A stretch of 20,681 bases of DNA from a virus: IMG/VR virus record IMGVR_UViG_3300001533_000136, positions 1 to 20,681 of that record; one strand, written 5' to 3'. Made by a program: the position numbers and the translations under genes. Below are positions 13,939-20,681 of this stretch, piece after piece. Under the pieces are notes generated by a model, which saw only the letters and a list, made by a program, of their open reading frames with translations, did no database searches and had not been told where the DNA came from. How positions within the stretch are numbered: position 1 is the stretch's first letter; every line of letters begins with the position of its first letter.

Positions 13939-16830
13939 ATGGATCTGACAAAAACAGCTTTAGGAAGCCCGTTTGCTGGCTTTCAGAAAGCTAAAACAGT
14001 AAATCCTAATAGAACAGCACAGGTACTCCAGCAAGCTACTACTTTGGGGGCAGGGTTAGCAAAAGAATACAGGAAAACTCAAAGAAACACAGAAGAAAGA
14101 AAAGCAAAAAGAGATATACTTAATAATAGTATTAATCCAGATTTGCAAGAAAGCTCTGCTATATATGCAGGCAAGATTCTTGAGTACGAACAAACAGAAA
14201 AGTTTAATCAATACAAGCAAGGTATCAAAGAAGGCAAGTATGATACTGTAAAACCTGAAGACTTTCAAAAAGAGCTTGATTCTGAGTATGAATCTTTCTA
14301 TAAACAAACAGAGGATAGTGATTACTCTGACTTACTGCAAGAAGTACATTCTAATTTTTGGTTAAAGAATGAAGAGTCTTTGGTTGCTTCTCAACGTGGT
14401 GTTGCAACTAAGCGTACACAAATGGATCAGCAGAACTTATTTATCAAAGATGCTTCTGCTAAATTTCAGAGTGTTGATAATGTAGAGAATACTAAAAAGA
14501 CTGTTGATTATTTGATGCAGAAAGGTGCAGGTGATCTTGTATCAGAAGAATTTAAGAAAAAATCTTTAATGACAACTGCTGTAGCAGAGGCTATGAAAGG
14601 TAAGGATTATCTGTTATCTGAAATGGAAAACAGATACAGTGTCAGTTCTGATCCTGCTTTAGCTGGTATATACAGATCAGGATTATCTGTTTATTCTGAG
14701 GCTGTAAAAGAACAAGATGATTTATATGATCTTAATACAAGAAAAGATTTAACAGATAAATCTAATAACGGTACACTTATTTGGGCAGACATAGAAAAAG
14801 CTGCTGAAGACCCTAAGGTAAAAATAACGCCCAATAAACTTATACAATTGTATAATAAAGGGCAAGAAAATCTTAAAGTAAAGAAACAAATGGACATGGC
14901 TTCAATTGCCTTGGCAGAAGGCCGGTCTGTTGATGCTGTTGGCCTGAGTGAGAAAGATCTACAGGAAGTATTTACTAACAGAATACAGGGATTAAGTAGC
15001 AATATTGAAGACCCTGAGAAGTTAGGATCAGCTATTGCTATGAATTTTGCAAACGTAGACGATACTCCTGAAGAGCTTACAAAAGAAATAAATACTTTTT
15101 CAGATGCAATGTTATTTGATAAAGATAAACCTTCTAAGCTTATGCTTGATACTTATAAAATGTTTAGAGGTATTGACAAAAGTAAGAATTATTCAAGAGC
15201 GCAATTTGATAGATTATTCAAAGGTAATGCTGAAGCATTGAGAACTTATAATACTATCAAACAGTATACAGGTGCAATGCAGGGTAATTATGATGAAAGA
15301 ATTACTGCTGCTTTGACTAAGGTAGAGCAGATAAGAGAAGGCAAAGACAGGATTCATCCTAAAGTAATACAGTCAAAACTTGAAGAAGCCGAGACAGGAT
15401 TCTCAGATTTCTTAGGAGACAAAGATCATTTCTGGTGGTTTAATAATACCGATTCTGAAATTATGCGCAGCTTTTATAAACCTATGTACTTGAAGTTTGT
15501 AGAACAGGAAATGCGAGCAGGGTATTCATTAGAAACTGCACAGGAAACAGCGCTATCTCTTACTAATAATATGTTTAGTTATGAGTTTGGACAGATCCAA
15601 TATACTGAAGGTGTTCCTATTTCAAAACGTACAGGATTCAAGAATACAGATGAACTTGATACAGCTTTTGAAACTGTTGTATCAGAAGACTTACAGGTTA
15701 AAGAGCAATTGATTGAGGCTTTTGGGCCTGATTATGACGTAAATGATCATAGTATCTATTATGATAATGATACAAATGTTATACATATAGGCGGTGAAGA
15801 GGGTTTAGGTGTAAGTATAAATACAGAAACTCTTAAAGGTAAGTACTTAAAAATTCTTGATTCCAAAGCAGATGAAATAAAAGAAGAGAGAAAAGAACAT
15901 GCAAGTGCATTACAGCATAGACAAGCTGCCGATGAAGTAAGTAAGAATAATCAGATAGCTCATATACTGCTTGATGCAGAAAGAGGAACTACTGGTGATG
16001 CCTTGTTTGGATATCAAAAACACAATTCAGCTAAAGTAAGATCAATACTTAATGATTTGCCTGGTAATTTTAAAGGATTAACTTTTAAACAATATGACTC
16101 ATTATCAACTTCTGATAAAAAAGAATTCAGAAAAGTATTTTTAGATGCTTTGTCAGATAATCAGTATATACCTGGAGTAAGTACACCGTTCTGGAAGAAG
16201 TTATTTATAGATGGTGATAAAGTAATTCCTTATGATTCTTTGGTCAATAAGCTATTTGATAAGAAGAAAGAATACAGTACAGGATTACAATTATCTGGTA
16301 TAGGTGGTGTAGCAGAAAGACCAAAACCTGATGCTGATTCTGTTAGTTGGGTAAATATTACACAACAGACTGATCTTGAAAAAGGATTAATGGAAGTAGA
16401 GAATGGTATTAATCAAGGATTAAAGGATGATAAATTTTACCCTTATGGATCTTTAGAAGGTGGAACAGATACTATTGGCTATGGTCATAAACTTACAAAA
16501 GAAGAACAAGAATCTGGTAAATACTCTGATGGTATTACTGTAGCTCAGGCAAAAGATTTGCTTAATAAAGATATAGACAAAGCAGAAAACAGACTAAAGA
16601 GTAGTTGGCCTGGTTATGAAGCCTTGCCTGATAAGTATAAAGATATATTAATTTCTATTTCTTTTAACGTAGGGAATGTTGATCCCAAATCCTGGCCCAA
16701 ACTTAAAGCAGCTATGGAAGAAGGCGATGATGAGAAAGTAAAAGAAGAAATGGCTACCTCTTATACAGTAGGGGATAAAAAGATACAATTATCAAGTAGA
16801 CGTGATACATTAGCTGATCTATTATTATAA
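13939..16830 (+). CDS. Internal virion protein (T7 gp15-like) with C-terminal lysozyme domain
   Basis: 963 residues, versus 747 for T7 gp15. The first 800 or so are helical and charged, like gp15, which forms the periplasmic tunnel. The opening is MDLTKTALGSPFAGFQKAKT, with many YKQ/EYE helices after it. The last 150 residues form a T4-lysozyme-like (GH24) domain: GLMEVENGIN at 816-825, then EGGTDTIGYGHKLT at 840-853, and ISISFNVGNVD at about 910-920. E819 or E821 is the likely acid, with E840 and T845 in the usual D and T places. It should cut peptidoglycan during DNA entry. Ribosome site AAAGGAG before ATG 13939. A copy of the 16-bp palindrome lies inside (14840). Confidence 0.85.
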   Translation: MDLTKTALGSPFAGFQKAKTVNPNRTAQVLQQATTLGAGLAKEYRKTQRNTEERKAKRDILNNSINPDLQESSAIYAGKILEYEQTEKFNQYKQGIKEGKYDTVKPEDFQKELDSEYESFYKQTEDSDYSDLLQEVHSNFWLKNEESLVASQRGVATKRTQMDQQNLFIKDASAKFQSVDNVENTKKTVDYLMQKGAGDLVSEEFKKKSLMTTAVAEAMKGKDYLLSEMENRYSVSSDPALAGIYRSGLSVYSEAVKEQDDLYDLNTRKDLTDKSNNGTLIWADIEKAAEDPKVKITPNKLIQLYNKGQENLKVKKQMDMASIALAEGRSVDAVGLSEKDLQEVFTNRIQGLSSNIEDPEKLGSAIAMNFANVDDTPEELTKEINTFSDAMLFDKDKPSKLMLDTYKMFRGIDKSKNYSRAQFDRLFKGNAEALRTYNTIKQYTGAMQGNYDERITAALTKVEQIREGKDRIHPKVIQSKLEEAETGFSDFLGDKDHFWWFNNTDSEIMRSFYKPMYLKFVEQEMRAGYSLETAQETALSLTNNMFSYEFGQIQYTEGVPISKRTGFKNTDELDTAFETVVSEDLQVKEQLIEAFGPDYDVNDHSIYYDNDTNVIHIGGEEGLGVSINTETLKGKYLKILDSKADEIKEERKEHASALQHRQAADEVSKNNQIAHILLDAERGTTGDALFGYQKHNSAKVRSILNDLPGNFKGLTFKQYDSLSTSDKKEFRKVFLDALSDNQYIPGVSTPFWKKLFIDGDKVIPYDSLVNKLFDKKKEYSTGLQLSGIGGVAERPKPDADSVSWVNITQQTDLEKGLMEVENGINQGLKDDKFYPYGSLEGGTDTIGYGHKLTKEEQESGKYSDGITVAQAKDLLNKDIDKAENRLKSSWPGYEALPDKYKDILISISFNVGNVDPKSWPKLKAAMEEGDDEKVKEEMATSYTVGDKKIQLSSRRDTLADLLL
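14840..14855. repeat. 16-bp palindrome TTATACAATTGTATAA, copy 3 of 3, inside the gp15-like gene
   Basis: Identical to the copies at 4691 and 10296. It is read in frame as part of LIQLYNK. GCCC (14829-14832) and GGGC (14860-14863) flank it, so a longer stem like that at 10287-10320 could form with small unpaired gaps. A coding location makes plain terminator function less likely and a bound regulator or RNA hairpin more so. Confidence 0.55.
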
Positions 16831-16839
16831 AGGATAAAT

Positions 16840-19800
16840 ATGTTTGAGTCACTGAAAACAAATACAGACTTATCTCCTGTTGATACAGATATAAAAGGAT
16901 TAACAGAAGAGGAAGTCTTTGATCGTGGCGCACAAATGCAAGAGGCACCTGAACCAGAGGGCTCTTTGGTAACAGAAGGTTTAGGTTACTTTAGATTTGA
17001 TACTCTTATAGGTGCTGTGGGTGAAAAAGTAATTGATCAATATGATGAAGAATATGATCCTGAATTTGACGTATTTACAGAATTAGAATCTCAAGGGATT
17101 CCAATGCAGGAATATGATAAGTCAGATCAGGATATATTAGCTGATGCAAGAAACAAACAGCATCTTGCTGAACTTCAGAATAAAGTAAATGATAGGCAAA
17201 AATACAGAGAGAATGCACAGCACCTTGGAGTAACAAGCAAACTTGCTGTTGACTTTGGTATGGAAGCATTTAATCTATTTAATTATATACCTATCATTGG
17301 TGTAGCCAAAAATATATCAAGAGTAAAGAAAGCTGCCACAGTAGGATTACAGGCAGGAGCACAAGCTGGCCTGGAAGAGGCTGCTCTGAGCAGAATTTAT
17401 ACTGACAGAGGAGTATCTGATATCGTAGGGGGTATTCTTATGGGCGGGGCCTTTGGCTCTGCTGCCGGGGCTTTGATCAAGCCGTCTCCTATGACTTCTG
17501 CTCAGGAAACTGTGGCAAAAGATTTATATAAAGCCGGAGAAAAAATTATCTCAGAGGGCACATTTGACAGAATAAAAGCCCCTGAAGGATCAGCAGGTGC
17601 TATGCGCCTTGATCCGTATGAAGAACTTACAGGCAAGGTACATGCTCAGTTCAGAGGGGATGAAGCAGATCCCACAGTAATGGAAGCTTTTAATAAAATG
17701 GTAGATGGAAAGCTTCCAAAAATGAAAGGTAAACTAAGACCTGATGCAATAGTTGGTATGGGAGAGTCCCTGCAAAGATCAGATAATCCTTTGGCAAGAT
17801 ACATAGGATCAAAGGTTATTGAGCATGGAGAAGGCACAGGTGGAAAAGTAACAGCAGAACATTCAGCAGATTTGTTATCAGATATTTATTTTCATAACCT
17901 TGGTGTAAAGTATAGTCAGGATTACATAAATAATTCTGGTATGTTTAAAGCCGATATAAAAAAGAAAGGTTTAAATGTATCTTTTGATGATGCTGTTTAT
18001 AAAGAAATAAATGCTCAGGAGCTTGGGTTAGATTCTGCAATAGAGAAACTTGAGAATCCCGAGCCCTGGCAGATAGCTGTAAGAGATCATGCTTATAGAA
18101 TAGGACAATATAATAAACGTTTATATGACCTTGGAAAGAAAGCAGGAGTTACAGAATTTCAGCAAATAAAGTCTAATGAGTTTTACTTAGTAAGACAGTA
18201 TGATGCAAAGAAAATGGTTAATCTTTCTAATGCTTATGGCAAAGAAAATGTTATAAGACTTATTCAGAAAGCAATATTAACAAGTGATCATTTTGAAACT
18301 AAGTTTAATAAAGTACCAGAAGGAAAAGAAGTACCTGATATAGAAGAGACTGCCTTAAATATGGCTAAGGCTGTATTTAATAGAATGTCAAACAGAAGTA
18401 TTCATACAGGTGCTGATGCTAATATACTTCAGACAAGTGACAAAAGACTTTTGCGTGATGCTTTAGATGATGCAAATATACCTAAAGAACAAAGAGATCA
18501 TATTAACTACATACTTGATACAGCAGGTAAAGATAGATTTAGTAATCCTAATAAATCAAGAATAAGTATGAATATGACAGCAGAACATTCTGGTATGACT
18601 ATGATGGATCTGCTTGATACTGATCTCGCTAAAGGTTATGTAGGTCATATAAGAAAGTGGGCAGGCAGAGCAGCTTTGGCAGAAAAAGGTTTTAATGATC
18701 GTGGAGTGTTTGAAAACGCATTAGACAGTATGAAGCAAGTTGGTAAATCTAAAGGTCTTATTAAACAAACACAGAAAGATTATGATAGATTAAATGCTTC
18801 TTGGGATTTAATTCAAGGAGTACCTATTGATAAAGATATTGATTCTGCTTCAAAGAAAGGTATGAGAGCCTTAAGAAAACTTGCAGCTGTAAGTAAACTT
18901 GGTAAACTAACTTTTGCACAGGTAACAGAAACAGGTAGAGCAGTAGCAGCGGTTGGTATATTAAGAACATTAGAAGGTATACCTGCATTTAAAGGAGTAA
19001 TAAGAAATGCTAAAACAGGTAAACTGTCTGATAGTTTCTTAAATGATATAGAGGCTGCTGGTTACGGGCGTATTGGTGATGAGTACATGCTTACCCATAA
19101 AGACTTCAGAGTAGAAGAATTACATGAAGGTGCTTTTCCAGGTGAAAGAGTACTCGATGATATGAATTATAAGTTAGGAAAATATACAGGTTTCTATGCT
19201 GTACAGACAATGCAGAAAAGACTATTTGCAAGACAGTACGGTATGAAACTCTGGAAAGAAATAACTACTGATAAATTATCAGAGGTAGTCAGAAATGATT
19301 TAGGCATAACCAAACGTCAACAGAAACTTATAAAAGATAATATGAATAAACATGCAGAGTTAAAATCTGGTTTATTCAGAGGTCAAAATGTTGCTAATCT
19401 TAACGTAAGGGATTGGCAATCGGAAGCAAGAGGTGTATTTATTGCTGCATTACATAAAAAGAGTTCTAATGCAATACAGAAATTACACGTTGGAGACTTG
19501 CCTAGATGGGCACATAAATCATGGGGCCAGTTTTTGGCTCAATTCAGAACATTTGGACTTGCTTCTGGTGGTAAACATGGAGTACATGATTATAGGATGG
19601 CTAAATCTGGTAACCTGGAAGGAGTTAATGCTTTCTTATTTAATGCTATGCTCGCTTCTCTTGTATATATTGCTAAAACAGAAGTAGATTCTTTTGGATT
19701 AGATCCAAGTAAACGTAAGAAATTCCTTAAAAATCGTTTAAGTACAAAAAGGATTGTAAAGAATGCAGGTAACTATTTAAGTCAATTAGGTCTTGCTTTT

Positions 19801-20079
19801 GATACAAGTCAATTCTTACTTGGTTCATTAGCCCCTCAAGTACTTGGTGATGATATTACTTATTCAAGAACAGGAATTGTGGGTGCTGCAGAAAGTGTAC
19901 CTAGCTTTTCTTATTTAGATGATGCATTCAAAGCAGTAAGCAGTGGAACAAGGGCAGTTACTTCAGATTATGATTTTACAAATACTGATTTAAAGGCTGC
20001 CTGGAGTATAATACCTTTTAATAATATTATAGGTATGACAAACTTAAGAGATAAAATTGGAGATAAATACTTTGAGTAG
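16840..20079 (+). CDS. Internal virion protein (T7 gp16-like core/ejection protein)
   Basis: 1079 residues, against 1318 for T7 gp16. In T7 the protein spans the inner membrane during DNA ejection. The first 100 residues are acidic, then come LAVDFGMEAFNLFNYIPIIG near 132-151 and VGGILMGGAFGSAAGALI at 196-213, hydrophobic Gly/Ala stretches that could insert in the membrane, as in gp16. The long middle is helical and charged. The late parts LGKLTFAQVTETGRAVAAVG near 687-706 and LPRWAHKSWGQFLAQFRTFG near 887-906 are the aromatic, family-like segments. No lytic transglycosylase domain is seen at the N-terminus; the size deficit agrees with its absence. Ribosome site AAAGGATA before ATG 16840. 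Confidence 0.87.
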   Translation: MFESLKTNTDLSPVDTDIKGLTEEEVFDRGAQMQEAPEPEGSLVTEGLGYFRFDTLIGAVGEKVIDQYDEEYDPEFDVFTELESQGIPMQEYDKSDQDILADARNKQHLAELQNKVNDRQKYRENAQHLGVTSKLAVDFGMEAFNLFNYIPIIGVAKNISRVKKAATVGLQAGAQAGLEEAALSRIYTDRGVSDIVGGILMGGAFGSAAGALIKPSPMTSAQETVAKDLYKAGEKIISEGTFDRIKAPEGSAGAMRLDPYEELTGKVHAQFRGDEADPTVMEAFNKMVDGKLPKMKGKLRPDAIVGMGESLQRSDNPLARYIGSKVIEHGEGTGGKVTAEHSADLLSDIYFHNLGVKYSQDYINNSGMFKADIKKKGLNVSFDDAVYKEINAQELGLDSAIEKLENPEPWQIAVRDHAYRIGQYNKRLYDLGKKAGVTEFQQIKSNEFYLVRQYDAKKMVNLSNAYGKENVIRLIQKAILTSDHFETKFNKVPEGKEVPDIEETALNMAKAVFNRMSNRSIHTGADANILQTSDKRLLRDALDDANIPKEQRDHINYILDTAGKDRFSNPNKSRISMNMTAEHSGMTMMDLLDTDLAKGYVGHIRKWAGRAALAEKGFNDRGVFENALDSMKQVGKSKGLIKQTQKDYDRLNASWDLIQGVPIDKDIDSASKKGMRALRKLAAVSKLGKLTFAQVTETGRAVAAVGILRTLEGIPAFKGVIRNAKTGKLSDSFLNDIEAAGYGRIGDEYMLTHKDFRVEELHEGAFPGERVLDDMNYKLGKYTGFYAVQTMQKRLFARQYGMKLWKEITTDKLSEVVRNDLGITKRQQKLIKDNMNKHAELKSGLFRGQNVANLNVRDWQSEARGVFIAALHKKSSNAIQKLHVGDLPRWAHKSWGQFLAQFRTFGLASGGKHGVHDYRMAKSGNLEGVNAFLFNAMLASLVYIAKTEVDSFGLDPSKRKKFLKNRLSTKRIVKNAGNYLSQLGLAFDTSQFLLGSLAPQVLGDDITYSRTGIVGAAESVPSFSYLDDAFKAVSSGTRAVTSDYDFTNTDLKAAWSIIPFNNIIGMTNLRDKIGDKYFE

Positions 20080-20087
20080 GAGGAAGT

Positions 20088-20681
20088 ATGGCATATAGTT
20101 ATTTAGAAGTTGAGTATGTAGATCAAACTTCTTTTAATTTGCCTTTTGAATATATAAGTCGCTCTGATGTTCATTTGCTTATAAATGATACATTGGTATC
20201 AGATGATGATATAACATGGATAAGTGATTATGTTGTATTTACTGAAGCAGAATTGACAGAAGGTGATATTCTATTATTTTATAGAGATACAGAAAAAGAT
20301 TCTGCAGTGGTCGATTATGCATCAGGAAATATATTAACGGCAGCAGACCTTGATTTAAGTAATATGCAGTCTATATATAATGTACAAGAAGTCTTAGATA
20401 GATTGGATTTCAATTTAGCAGAAAAAGCTGATAAAGTACATGATCATGATGACTTATACTACACAGAATCAGAAGTAGATAATCTTCTAACAGCCGCAGT
20501 GGTTCAAGCGCATCCAGATACATCTTCTGTTGAATCTGTAGATAATTCAGGTACAGAAGTTATACAGGATTTAACTTTTGATATTTATGGGCATGTAACA
20601 GAAGTAGAAAGTAAAACATTAGATCTAACTGATTTTGATATAACAGCGTCAAATTCAGAATTGAATACTGTAGCTGACGGA
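20088..20681 (+). CDS. Tail fibre protein (T7 gp17-like N-terminus), 3' end outside window
   Basis: 198 codons are visible and the frame is open at the window end. ATG 20088 follows TAGGAGGAAGT. Residues 1-100 are the T7 gp17 tail-attachment domain: FNLPFEYISRSDVHLLIND near 15-33, LTEGDILLFYRDT near 56-68, and VDYASGNILTAADLDLSNMQ near 74-93. This part binds the tail nozzle. Then comes KVHDHDDLYYTESEVDNLL, the HDHDxLYYT motif common in fibre shafts, and later GHVTEVESKTLDL and the TASNSELNTVADG repeat-like unit. The receptor-binding end lies outside. It begins nine bases after the gp16-like gene. Confidence 0.9.
   Translation, partial: MAYSYLEVEYVDQTSFNLPFEYISRSDVHLLINDTLVSDDDITWISDYVVFTEAELTEGDILLFYRDTEKDSAVVDYASGNILTAADLDLSNMQSIYNVQEVLDRLDFNLAEKADKVHDHDDLYYTESEVDNLLTAAVVQAHPDTSSVESVDNSGTEVIQDLTFDIYGHVTEVESKTLDLTDFDITASNSELNTVADG

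Noticed and set aside
19433-19687. 84-residue out-of-frame ORF in the gp16-like gene
   Set aside because: GTG start without a good ribosome site and composition explained by T-ending codons of the main frame.
1-20681. tRNA genes, integrase or attachment sites
   Set aside because: No cloverleaf, integrase motif or att-like repeat was seen; the layout fits a lytic phage.

Overview
This window is a low-GC (roughly one third G+C by eye) segment of a T7-like podophage genome. Every convincing gene is on the + strand and genes are packed end to end, often with ATGA, TAATG or longer overlaps. The right two thirds follows the T7 virion order: portal, scaffold, major capsid, tail tubular proteins A and B, three internal virion (ejectosome) proteins and the start of the tail fibre. 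A short-tailed lytic phage of a Gram-negative host (Autographiviridae or a relative) is the best reading. The T7-type internal proteins with a built-in lysozyme domain support a Gram-negative host. The host genus cannot be named from the sequence, and no RNA polymerase, DNA polymerase or terminase lies inside the window.

Left part (1-4616), DNA metabolism: the 3' portion of a 5'-3' exonuclease (gp6/flap nuclease type), an endonuclease VII-like HNH resolvase, a MazG-like NTP-pyrophosphatase whose N-terminus sits in another frame, a phage protein that looks like a distant ThyX relative, a small unknown protein, a compact class II (B12-dependent) ribonucleotide reductase, and a DUF3310 protein. 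Together these would break down and recycle host DNA into dNTPs and process replication intermediates.

Middle (4617-5074) is the only long non-coding stretch. It holds inverted and direct repeats, a T7-promoter-like sequence at 4772-4797 whose near copy lies at 2226-2251, and about 240 bp of almost pure A/T tandem repeats. A promoter followed at once by an AT-rich tract recalls the T7 primary replication origin. Four small genes then lead into the portal.

The portal gene (6080-8401) is interrupted in its conserved AERV-TAEE motif by a group I intron (7177-7941) that carries an HNH homing endonuclease. The P1, P10 and P7 pairings can be read from the sequence, and splicing restores a 518-residue portal. 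A long hairpin follows the capsid gene, in the place of the T7 late terminator. Its core is a 16-bp palindrome that occurs three times in the window.

Most worth a second look: the shared promoter motif and origin-like region, the intron with its exact splice sites, the repeated palindrome, the split MazG-like gene, the lysozyme domain fused to the gp15-like protein, and a hydrophobic reading frame with a strong ribosome site hidden inside the reductase gene.
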